A DNA stretch of 64,000 nucleotides, taken from the NCBI GenBank assembly GCA_009763385.1, contig CM019824.1:146699705-146763704 (forward strand), given 5' to 3'. This document shows, piece by piece, positions 43,646 through 54,435 of the stretch. How positions within the stretch are numbered: the stretch's first letter is position 1; the number at the start of each line of letters is the position of its first letter. This stretch comes from Coix lacryma-jobi var. lacryma-jobi. Its lineage: Eukaryota > Streptophyta > Magnoliopsida > Poales > Poaceae. The position numbers were made by a program, and so were the translations under genes. The notes beneath the pieces are model-generated. The model was given only the letters and a program-made list of their open reading frames with translations. It did not search any database and was not told the origin of the DNA.

Positions 43646-46600
43646 TGAAAGGTCCTAATATGGCTAGATGAGGGTGAATGGCTTATTGAAAAATTCTACA
43701 AGACACTAAAACAATTGTTAGCAACATAAATAGCACAACTTTTGACACTAGCCTAATTGGTGTTCCAAACCACCTACCTAATCCAACAATACTAACCTAA
43801 TATGTCTATGACACACAATAAGCTAGAGAGCTAAACTAGCTACTTAGCACTACACAAACTACTCTAGCAAGCTAAACAAGAAACTAGCTCAACAAGTAAA
43901 TAAGAGGAATGTGAATGAATTAGATAGAGTTTCACCGAGCCTTCGGGTTCGCCAAGTGTAGACTCAATCACCAAATAGCTAGGAGAAGAACCAATCACCA
44001 ATATCATCAAGCACACACAAGATCAACAAAAGGGACAAGACGATTTTTATCCTGAGGTTCACATGTTTGCCGACACACTAGTCCCCATTGTGTCGACCAA
44101 TTCTTGATGATTCGGTGGTGTAATCAGCACCGCACCAAGCTCCTCTAGAACACCACAAGAATCTACCACAAGAGAGGCAGCTCAATGACACGAGCAATCC
44201 ACGAGACGTGTCTTTCAGTGCTCCACCAGGAATAAGGCTGAAGAAACCCCTCACAATCATAATCGATGGTGGCCATGAACAATCTCCAACTCTTGCTAAC
44301 TTCACCAAGCTGCTCCAAGCCATCTAGACACCGACAAGTGCCAAATCTAATAAGAAAATCACAACCAATGCAAAAAGTTAGTGCCACTAGATTGCAATTT
44401 CACAACGCAATGCACTAGATCACTCAATCTCACTTGGGATGAACAAATAAAGTCAAGATATGAGTAGGAGAGACTATGCTCAGCTGAAAAGGATGTCAAA
44501 GTATCAAAATATGCAAGAGTGAAGGACCGAAAAGGGTGACCAGAGGCGGGTGAATGGGAGCCTTAAATTTCTTTGCAGAAATAGATAGTCTTCGTCCCAA
44601 ATTCAAAACCTAAAAGCAAGAGCCACTCAGCGTGATGTCCATGACCCAAATGATTGGTTGAATGTTCCCTTGGAACAAAGCGGGACACCACAAAACTCCC
44701 ACACCCTAGTTCATGCAAGCCAACTAGTGACTGCATGAACTTTGGGCAACCTCAACCTCCCCTGAGCAATGTGATGGGATTCAGGCTATTTCGCAAAGCG
44801 GGAATCCCAATTTCTGTAGAGCACGGAAGCTAGGAATCCAACGCAAAAGTGGGATCTCAAAACGGAAGCCGAACACAAAAGCATATAAGAAACAATGCTT
44901 CAACAGCGAGCATCGGACTCTGGCATCGTCCGATGCCTGAGTCCCTGACGCGTCCGATGTAAACAGGACGGTTCTAGAACCTCACTGCATGAGCATCAGA
45001 TGCATGTAGTGCTACCTGAGCGTCCGATGCCTACCCAAAAAACGTCTGACTCACCCAGCGTCCGATGTGAAACGTAGCGTTCTGGAGTTCTCTGAGTGAG
45101 CATCATAAGATATTGTAGGTGCGTCCGATGCTAGGGCCAGGAGCGTCCGATGCCACGTACAGAACTGGACTGTACGTGGTAGCTTCAGACTTGTGTCCGA
45201 TGCAGAGAATAGCAGCGTCTGATGCCCCAACACAGTGTTGTTATTCCTCCGATTTGACTTGATCTCCCTCAATTAAAAAGCACTTAGGCTCAAACTTTGT
45301 GTGAGGGATCACAAGAAGGTGAGTGAACTACTCCTAAGAGATCATGGCTTGAACCTAACCGCAAATTGGTGAATCAAAGAAATTTGGTGGAAAAGGCAAA
45401 ACGAGATCCAAAACAAAATCCGTCGATCTGTGTGCTCATGAGGAATTAGAAAAAAATCCTTTGGTGGAAAGATGACTCTCACGATGCAGCATAAGATAGT
45501 TCAAACAGTTTTTCAATCCATCCCTTGAAACGAAATATCTCATGAAAGAGCCCAAGGGAGAAAACAAAGAACGCGAAGAACAAAATGTGAACTCAAAGAT
45601 TTCAGCAAAATCCACAATGATGACACAAGAAGATTATGGTCTCCTTTCCTGAAATCAAAGTACATACAGGAAAGATTATCGTCTTTGTAGATCTCAATAG
45701 CAGCTACAGAGAGAGAGCCTAACATATGAAAGTCTGGCTAGAAAATAACAACTGAAGAGACAAAGTGAGATGAGGGATGTCATCCCTTATTTATAGCCCA
45801 TTACACAATAACCCTTCTAACCCTATATACATAGAGAAAACTAGCTAGCCCTAGGAGCATTCTATTCCAACCCTATCAGGATCTCCATCGACAGTCACGT
45901 GCCTTCCTCATCGGTCGCTTCGGCGCAACGCAAGCCCGGTCACATGCCTTCCTCATCGGTTGCTTCGGCGCAACGCAAGCTCTCAGATCCTGCCATGTGT
46001 CGTCCTGACGACCATCGTGCCTTCTCAGTGCTAGCTTCGCGTCGACGCAAGCCTCATGGTGCTACCACGTATCATCTTGTTTCGCATAGGAACCTCCACC
46101 GAGTTTTGAGGCCCAAACCGGCAAACCCGCCAACCTGAGTTTTGAGGCCCAAACATGGAAACCGTCGAGGTAGTTTCTGAGGCTCAACTACCAAACCCAT
46201 GTTGACGATGGAGCGTGGGTCTCACACCTCATTGCCGACACCGATGTCGATGCATGTCCAGCCTCCGCCAAGCACGACGCCTTCACCTTCCTCCCTGACT
46301 CGACCGACGACACCTGCATCTCCCATGCAGGCCCATGTCCGGCCTCCACCAGGTGCCAGGATGCCATCGCCTTCTGTCTTGACTCGACTGATGACGTCTC
46401 CATCTCATGTACTCTTGCTTATTTCTGCTAAGTGCCAGCTACCACAACTGGTCCTCTGGCCTCCTGGTCCCTCAGTCCAGGCCTCACGTCCATCCTTCAC
46501 CACTTCCGTCCATCGACATGGTACGTCTCTACTTGACCTTCACCTCGCCATCGACCATTGCCTTCGAGCTCCACACCTGCACACCAACACAGCTAAGAGA

Positions 46601-47835
46601 CATGTTGCACTCACACCAACCCGTGAGCCTATTGACCAATCACTCATCATAAAGACGAACCACAAGGGCACATATCAACCTTGTGTTTGTAAAGAGATAC
46701 CCCCCCCCCCAGCCAAGCCAACCACTTAAATAGGCACCACACACAGTGGCTAGCCATTGGCTTAAACTGCCCTAATCGAACGTGCATGTTGGGCTGACCA
46801 GATGCACTGCCCACAACATCCAATGCACTGCCCACAGCGTCCGGTGTCCGGATGGCAGCCACATGTTCAGCCCATTCGACGTCACTCGTTGAATGCCAAC
46901 GACTGCTTCGCTCCTCGCAAGGTGTTATGTTCCACTGGACGTGCCCATGCTCAGATTTCGGTCGTGCAACGCCTTCCAATGGCTAACTGCCCAGATGACT
47001 CCATGCACTCACCAGGAAATGATTGAACGTGGCCTTCTTAGCATCTGGTCCAACTCAGAGAGGTCCCTGAGAGATAAAATCCTAACTGGACGCATCTGAT
47101 CAAACCTGATCAGACGCGCCACATCGCCTGGTTAGTGCCTCATCTCTTATCTCGTGCTACGTCACATCCCCAAGTAAAGTCCAGTCAACACTAGAGCTAC
47201 TACCAGCCTAGGGTTAGGTACCAGATGCGTTTGGTCAACCCCTAGACATCATCCGGTCACCTTTATGACCCTAGGATTCACCTTCCTCCCTTGCTCCAAT
47301 GCGCCGACACAAAGTGTTTCACCACTTTGTGCATGTGTGTTAGCATTTTTAAAGGGTATGTTAGTCACTCACTAGATTCTAATGCATCGATACGTTAGAG
47401 AGCATATAGTGGCACTTGAACACCGCATTAAGCCATCATTTATGCCCTTTTGATAATACGACTATCTATTCTAAATGTGATCACACTCTCCAAGTGTCTT
47501 GATCATCAAAACAAAAGCCCTATAGGTTATACTTTTGCCTTTGAGCCTCTTTTATTTTTCTTTTTTTTTCTTTTCACCATGTGGAGCACTTGATCTTCAA
47601 GTCCGACCACTTCACTTCCATGGCCGATCACTTCTAAGCATGGCTGACCACAAGCCAACCTTTCCATATTCATGGTCGAGCTCTCCCAAGTGTGTTCGAC
47701 CACCATCGACCACCTAGGAATACAAGCCTACCTCTTCACTTGGCTTGGTCCTAATCTTTTTAAAGCTACACACTTAGCATATTGTATTAGTCCAATGGGT
47801 TTCGTCAATTAGCCAAAACTAAATTAGATCTTTCA
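43646..47835. repeat. Solo LTR, TGAAAGGTCC family, with a nested solo LTR
   Basis: Ends are TGAAAGGTCC and AGATCTTTCA, flanked by perfect CCCTT duplications (43641-43645 and 47836-47840). Its own length is about 2.0 kb after removing 44520-46691. The flanks rejoin GCAGACCCTCCCCTT, a sequence repeated in the surrounding element. The part 46790-47110 carries CGTCCGG-type half-sites. No coding sequence. Confidence 0.88.
44520..46691 (-). repeat. Solo LTR of D-related family with TA...CA ends (2172 bp)
   Basis: Plus-strand ends are TGAAGGACCG and GTGTTTGTA; flanks are perfect AAGAG duplications (44515-44519 and 46692-46696). In element sense it starts TACAAACACAAGG and ends CTTCA, a non-canonical TA...CA LTR. 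A TATA box (GGCTATAAATAAGG, minus) lies near 45790. CATCGGACG-type half-sites are at 44907-45224 and GAGGCCCAAA hairpins near 46105-46190. Confidence 0.9.
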
Positions 47836-47991
47836 CCCTTCCTCATGCAGGCCTCCTCCCCTTCCCCACGCAGACCCTCCCCTTCCAATTTCCCATTGCC
47901 GCTGATGAAGACGACGTATGGCAATGTGGTGGAGGAGCATTGACAGGTGGGTCCAGAGGCTTGTACAAGCCTAGCTTAGAGGCTACTCATG

Positions 47992-49161
47992 TGTAACACC
48001 CTGATTTTTAAATTAATAAAATAAATTAGAATTTAATTAGGAAATGGCCAAAATCCTAGATGGAGGAAAATTCTAACCAGGTGTTTGTTGCATTCATGTT
48101 GTTGCATAAATTTATTGGGTGAAAAAGAATTTTTGTTAAACCCATATAAGACGAATCGATTTTATTCTATTTAGAAAACAAATAAAAGTTTTATAAAAGT
48201 TTCAAATTTAAAGTTTTATTTGAAAACCTAGGGAAAATATTTCAAATGTTGCAAACTGTTTTGATTTTAAATTGGATTTGAATTTGATTTCAAAAGGAAT
48301 TTGCAAAACTTGAAAATAAAAAGAAAAGAAGAAAATGCAGGGCTCCCTCACCCTTTCTAGCCCGGTCGGCCCAACTGGCCCGCCACCCTCCCTTCTCATT
48401 TCCTCCTCCCGGCCCGTTCCTGTTTTCTCCTTCCCACCAGCGCCGACCCAACTCTCCCTTGCATCCCCCTCCTCTTCCCGTTGGGCCTCGCCCAACATGC
48501 CGGCCCAGCGCCATCCCGCCAAGCGCCGGCCTGCTCAACCTCCCTCCACTCTTTTCGGCCCGCAGCGCCAGCTCCCGCGTGGCTCACGCCGCTCTCCCTG
48601 CGCACCGGTCCAGCTTCTAAGGCTGCGAGCGCTTGCCGTGCCCCGCACCTTGCCACTGACGCCGAGGGCCCAAATGTCAGCCCCGTCCTCAACCTTCCTC
48701 TCTGCCCTACCCGTGCTACCGATCGATGCTCGCTAGGGGAGTCGATCGAGCGCATCTCCCCTCGCCCCCGACTCCTTTTATCCCATCCAGAAGATTCCAC
48801 GCGCACACCGCCGCCACCCGACCCTTCTCGTGGGGATCGTCTAAACCCCAGCATCCAGCTTGTGCTTTCGTCGATCCGACCCTGCCCGAAGGCAAGTGTC
48901 CTTGAACATTTTGCTCCTGTATTTATTTTATTTTGAGTTAGAGTAGATTAGATCCAGTAGTTGCATGCAGAGTCTACATTAGAGTCAGTTTCATGAGAGT
49001 CTACTTTTCTTTTGGATTCGAGGGTCATTTTTGTAATAAAGTTCGATTATATTAATAATGCATTGTTTTGATATTTACTATGATATCGATATATGTATGA
49101 AAATTGATCATGGTATACATATATTGTACTCCAATTTTATTCTTAAAATTGGGGTGTGACA
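47992..49161. repeat. Solo LTR, TGTAACACCC family (1170 bp)
   Basis: Ends TGTAACACCC and GGGTGTGACA form an imperfect inverted repeat. Perfect TCATG duplications flank it (47987-47991 and 49162-49166). The centre (48330-48890) is GC-rich, typical of the leader of gypsy LTRs, and produces spurious Pro/Ser/Arg-rich frames on both strands. Confidence 0.9.
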
Positions 49162-49405
49162 TCATGCAACCAAATGGTCTGAAGCTGCATTACGGAAGCA
49201 TGACTAGTAAATTATTGTTTTTATATTTTTTTAGGGAGCGTATTTCTACGCCCCCCTAACTAATATATAGCTCATCTCCCTAGCATGTACTTAAGGTTCT
49301 CTAGAAATCAAGTAGGCATGAGTATTTAACTATCCTTAAAATTTGATTTGTAAAAATTGATTTTTGTAGGCTAGTGGAACAACAATTGTGATATTTTGAT
49401 TTGTT

Positions 49406-51446
49406 GAAGGACTGGAGTTGGCAACCGTAAAATTTCTTTCGAAATGTTTAGGCCACCGTCCCAGAAAATCACCTCAAAAGCAAGGCCTTAAGAACGGGAC
49501 TAGTCCACAACCCAACTGGTGGGTGGATACCCTAGGAGATATCTTAAAGGTACAACGAGAATACCCAAGAGGCCCCACGAACAAGCGTAAAGCGAGGGAC
49601 ACAAAAGCCAACAAACAGCAGGATGTCGGACTGTCTAGGACTGGAGCTTGGACTGTCCGAGGTTCACTGTCGGACTATCCGAAGTCTACATCAGACTGTC
49701 CGCAGGCAAAATCCCCAAACACAACTGTTATGAAACAGTTCTGACATGTCATGGATTGTCCGTAGTTTGCACGATGAATTGTTCGCAGTTCAAAATGAAC
49801 AATGCAATTCAGTGAACTATTGCCTGTCAAAAAGTGTCGGTGGACTGTCCGTGATCAAGTGGCAGACTGTCCGCCATTCACCCGACACAGCAAGAACAGT
49901 TCCTTCTCGAGGACTGTCTGCAAGTCCCTGAGGCGTAAACTGTCGAGGAATGAATCCCAAACTGTCCGGGAAAGCCCAGAAAGCAAAAAAATAGCTCGGC
50001 CAAAACCAAAATTCGATCGGACCTTGACCAAATCAAAAGGGCTTGCAACCAAACTTCACCCAGGTGATCTTACACATGTTGGTGACCTATTCCTAAGAAA
50101 TCATGGCTCAAACCCAACTATATCAAGAGATATTTCACATCACCTGAAAAGGGGAAAGTTTGGAGAACGAAAATAATTTTTGTCTGATCTATGTGCTCAT
50201 GAGATTTTAGAGAAAATCCTTTGGTGCAAAGATTCCTCTCACATCCTATCACAAGATGGTTCAAATGGAATCACAATCCATCCCTCAGATTGATAGAACT
50301 CACGAAATCACAGAGAGAGGAAAGCGAAGAATGCGAAGAACACAATCGCGAATCAAAAAGATTTCAGCAAAAGCCACGAGGCTAGAAGGAGATTATGGTC
50401 TCCCTTCCTGAAATCCAAAAAGAAGAGGAATGATTATCGTCTCTGCGGATCACTATAGCAGCAAGAGAGAGGAACCCTAACAATTGAAATGTTTGGAGTC
50501 TGAAATGAAATGGTTGTAGCGATGATAGAATGAGATGAGGGGTGTCATCCTTATTTATAGCCTATTACACATACCCCTTCTACCCCTAGATACATAGAGC
50601 AAACTAACTAGCCCAGAAGCATTCTAGTCCAACTCTGTTAGGATTCTCATCGACGGTCACGCGCCTTCCTCACCGGTCGCTTCGCCATAACGCAAGCTCC
50701 CAGATGTTGCCACGTGCCGTCCCGACAACCACCGCGCCTTCTCACCGCTAGCTTTGTCTCGACGCAAGCCTCACGGCACCGCCACGTGTCGTCTCGTTCC
50801 GCTCGGGAACCATCGCTCAGTTTTGAGGCACAAACCGGCAAACCCACCACCCTGAGTTTTGAGGCCCAAACTCAAAAACTGGTCACCCCAGGTTTTGAGG
50901 CCCAAACCTGGAAACCGTTGGGGTAGTTTTCTGAGGCTCAACAACAAAACCCGCACCGAAGATAGAGCATGGGTCTCACACCCTGTTGTCGACACCGATG
51001 TTGACGCATGTCCAACGTCTGCCAAGCATGACGCCTTCGCCTTCCTCCCTGACTTGACCTTCAGCACTTGCATCTCCATGCAAGACTGTGTGCGCCCTCC
51101 ACCAAGTGCCACGACACCATCGCTTCCCTCCTTGACTCGACCGATGCCGACGACATCCCCATGTAATCTCGCTTGTTGCCACCAAGTGCCAGCTACCGCA
51201 ACTGGTCGTCCGGCCTCCTGGTCCGTCAATCCAAGCCTCGCGTCAGCCTTTTGCCACTCCTGGCCCATCGGCACGACATGTCTCTACTTGACCTTCGCCT
51301 TGCCATTGACCATTGCCTCCGAGCTCCACACCTGCACACCAACACAACCAAGAGACATGTTGCACACACGCCAACCCGTGAGCCTGATGATCAATCACTC
51401 ATCATAAGGACGAACCACAAGGGCACATATAAACCTTGTGTTCGTA
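49406..51446 (-). repeat. Solo LTR of D-related family with TA...CA ends (2041 bp)
   Basis: Plus-strand ends are TGAAGGACTGG and GTGTTCGTA; flanks are perfect TTTGT duplications (49401-49405 and 51447-51451). A TATA box (minus, near 50555) and the GAGGCCCAAA hairpins (50815-50950) are as in 44520-46691. The R/U5 block at 49625-49960 carries GGACTGTCCG half-sites instead of CATCGGACG. Confidence 0.9.
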
Positions 51447-51451
51447 TTTGT

Positions 51452-52380
51452 AGAAATTGCCTTTGTTAGGATGAAAATGTTGGCGACCTATCGGAGGTTC
51501 AGGGTCATGGAGGGGGAGACCATGCCCCTCCCTAACGGTAATGAGATTGTGGTCTTCAAAGATTTCTTTTGTGTGGGTTTCGATTTCCATTTGACCCTTT
51601 TATTTATGAGGTCCTGAAGACCTTAGTGGTGTATTTTCATCCTCACCCCACAAGATTCAAAAAACTTGTATTCTTGTGGGGGTGCAATTCTCAAGGTCTC
51701 ATTTCACCTGGACGCTTCAATTTTCTGGAGCTTCATCTGATGCACTACTGGGCCTAGAAGGCGACCAAGGGTGACAGGGCCTTTACGTGCTAGTTTGGGG
51801 GTGTATACCCTTCGCTACCATGTTAACATCGAGGTTTTGATGCAAGCGCAAAAACTATGTGGTTCGACCAGTGGCATAAGTATTGGTTCTACATTAAGGT
51901 ACCTTCATCCAGGTCTAGTTGTCATCCTTTGGTGTGTCAAATCCCTAAGTTGGGCATGAAGCACAAGCCAAAGTTCATAGTAATGCCCAGTTGCCTACTA
52001 GTCATAGGGACTTTTCCAAAGCTTTTATAGACGATGAGCAGTTGAGACTTGTTTGAAGAGGTCGCTTGTGCGAGGGTTGATCCTCTTCGTGCATATTTCT
52101 GCTTGAAGAAGTTTGAAGATGAGGGTTTAGGTGACTCCAAGTATGAGACTTTCAAAGCCTAACTTGGAGGTTGCGTGTGAGGGTGTGTTCAAGGATATGA
52201 GTTCCAGGGAGGTCATGCTGAAGAAAATTAAGTAGGTCGTGGCTAAACACCCATCTGAGATGGTCAGTGAGCCCTCGAGGGATGAGCTAAGGGCCATCTT
52301 TGAGCGCTTTGACAGGAAGAAAAGTCTAACTCGGATGTTTGACATTTTTGGTATCGAGTATGAGGACTAGCTTGTTGTTG
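51452..52380 (+). pseudogene. Remnant of a plant gypsy-type transposon protein
   Basis: The plus strand shows broken pieces in changing frames: GFRFPFDPFIYEVLKTLVVY (51570-51630), FNFLELHLMHYWA (51720), MWFDQWHKYWFYIKV (51855-51900) and LRAYFCLKKFEDEGLGD (52090-52140). The order and the WHKYWFY block recall the 'putative gypsy type transposon' proteins found in grass non-autonomous elements. Many stops; inactive. The flanking LTRs of its parent element are not identifiable. Confidence 0.4.
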
Positions 52381-52631
52381 GTAAGGTTGCTCTATAAAAG
52401 CTTCAAAGAGACAAAAGAGCAAAGAGGAGAACGTGGCACCAAGGGGCACCAAAAACTATTGGCTGGTTGTGGCAGGCGCAATAACGTGGGTGCGGCATGG
52501 GGAGGTTTATTGTCAGAGAACCATTGGTACCTCCTGGGCCACGCTTGAGGTTGTTGGTTCCAGTAAGAATAAGGCTAATATGGTTTTACCATCAGTGGTT
52601 GAGTTCTAGAGGTGACCATGGGGAAGACGAC
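52381..52631. other. Short unassigned stretch before element E
   Basis: No gene or repeat recognised. It probably belongs to the same old element as the preceding pseudogene. Confidence 0.4.
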
Positions 52632-54409
52632 TGTTGACACTGATTATCTATCATAATTAAGGGATAAATAAATATGAAAAGGGCAAGAATTCGATCACCA
52701 ACAAAGGTTTAGGGTTTCAACTGACAATATTCCACGAGTTTTGGTGAACTATGATTCTGCAGGGACTAAACCAGGAAATCAGCACTGAAAGCTTCCCATA
52801 GAAGGAAACCGACGGGAGATAACGCCACCACCACGTCAGGATTATTCTAGAAGACTCCAGAGGACGTAAGAAGACACCAGGAGGTCGACCACCGTGAGAG
52901 GCCGCCAGGTGGGACCGGTCGGTCCCACCCTTAGACCGACCGGTCTGCCACCGGGCCCGTTGGCCTCCGTCTTCTGCAAGCTTCCTCCACCGACCTCTAG
53001 GATGCATCTCGGCCGTACCTTAAGTCGGTTTGATCTAAGGGCCACGGTTCATCGCCCAGGGCTATATAAACAGCCCCTGACCCCCCTCTCCATGAGCATC
53101 ATCAGATCTCAAGTCATTAGAAGAGGAGGAGGATCAATCAGAAACTCTAATTTCCTTAGAGCCACATCAACTTAGGCATAGCTAGATAGAATTAGAATTA
53201 GAAGAGGCAAGCTTCGCTTGGATTCTGGATCTAGTCGCGAGAAGGCTCGGTAAACCCAAGATCTTCTCCCTTGTATCAACCTTATGGATCTAATTATGTT
53301 TCTAGTTCATAATTGTTCTTCTAGTTCTTCATTATTTTTCATTGTTCATCTTCTAGTTCTAGTTCATCGTCTAGTTCATCTTCTAGTTCTAGTTTGTGTT
53401 CTAGTTCATACTCTAGTTCATCTATGTGTTCTAGTTCATCATATTGTTCATCATTGTGTGCTAGTTCATAGTCTAGTTCATAATAGTTTAGATATAATTG
53501 ATATGACTAAGACATTAATTACTATATTCTTAATTATACTGCTTGTAGTATGCTTTGATTATATATTTGGCATAGATAGATTATCATCATGTTTATACTC
53601 ATGTTTGTATAGCGCTCATCTTAAAGTACAACGGGTGGGTGATAAATGTTGTGTAGGTGTGGTGCCTATACACTATTTATCTGCGAATGCGTCCTATGTT
53701 CCGGATAGAGTGGTAGATCGCGGGTGTGACAGGCCTGTTGAGTCCTTTGTATTCCACCTCCCGAATGTAGTGTTCAGTATGGCTCAGTTAACTCATGGTT
53801 TAGGGGTTACTCTGTTTGGCACCTTTACTATGGAGTTGCCTCTTGAATATGAATATGGGATAACCTAGCCAATGATTGCCAAATATAATTGCACTAATCA
53901 ATGTATATTATGACTTATAATTAGAATAGCTTAGGAATACTTCTTTATAATGTCTATTCTAATCCGCATGCCTTGTCTAAGTTGAAATGCTCTAAGGACT
54001 ATCATAGATTAATCTTTTATCTTTTATAGTGTACCTCATTATTGTGACTGATCCCTGTTTAGGATAAAGGAGTGTGCTCCTACTTTGTTCTCAATTCTCC
54101 TATCACATGTGTAGAGTAGCTCTTGTCCTTATTTATCTCACTTCATTCCTAGTGCTAAATATAAATAACGATCCTTGGAACACCTCTGGGTAAAATGCTG
54201 CTACAACGGGTGTATTTATCTGTGCGCTTGCGGGTAAATATTTATCTTTAGAGTCAGTGCTATGATATAATCACATTGCTAGTTTCATGTTGGGGATGAC
54301 AACTTGACGTTAAGTAATGCTAGTAGTGTCCCGTACACTTCTTAGTGCCTTCACTAGGTTATTGTTTATGAAGTCTATGTTAGAGTGATTCCATTAAGGA
54401 GTGTCAACA
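52632..54409 (+). repeat. 5' LTR of E (1778 bp)
   Basis: Starts TGTTGACACTG, ends GAGTGTCAACA. U3 has a hairpin with 9-bp arms (52908-52916 and 52921-52929, GGTGGGACC/GGTCCCACC) and a TATA box TATATAAA (53063-53070) set in short GGGCT/AGCCC arms. R/U5 holds about 200 bp of imperfect TCTAGTTCAT repeats (53300-53490). Confidence 0.92.
53284..53868 (+). other. 194-codon open frame inside E's LTR, probably not a gene
   Basis: The first half is a translation of TCTAGTTCAT repeats (Val/Leu/His-rich). The second half (from ISDMTK-like position 53500 to the stop) is ordinary sequence, ending in MELPLEYEYGIT. The 3' LTR copy (59948-60544) is also open, with a 12-bp in-frame insertion. Differences between copies include at least as many amino-acid-changing as silent sites, so no constraint is visible. 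It lies about 215 nt after the TATA box, so it would be translatable. Confidence 0.3.
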
Positions 54410-54417
54410 AGCATCTT

Positions 54418-54435
54418 TGGCGCCATTGCCGGGGA
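54418..54435 (+). other. Primer-binding site of E (tRNA-Asp type)
   Basis: TGGCGCCATTGCCGGGGA lies 8 nt after the LTR. It is a one-base variant of the tRNA-Asp complement used by many plant gypsy elements. Confidence 0.75.

Larger units (their letters stand above)
43080..49190. mobile_element. Candidate MITE split by two LTR insertions
   Basis: The left end GTGCGTTTAGTTATGTGGGT (from 43082) resembles the reverse complement of the right end near 49162-49180 together with 47960-47991 (core TTTRGTT, then GTAGCC/TTAGCC). Removing the insertions 43646-47835 and 47992-49161 leaves about 0.7 kb, which includes a GC-rich part (43230-43640). The GTGCGTTTRGTTG start is common among grass MITEs. The terminal match is imperfect and no target duplication is clear. 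Confidence 0.35.

Noticed and set aside
48335..48936. Overlapping frames of 130-150 codons suggesting a gene
   Set aside because: They lie in the GC-rich leader of the solo LTR 47992-49161 and have low-complexity composition without a domain.
53284..53868. Membrane protein encoded by E's LTR
   Set aside because: The hydrophobic first half is a translation of TCTAGTTCAT repeats, and differences between copies show no bias to silent sites.
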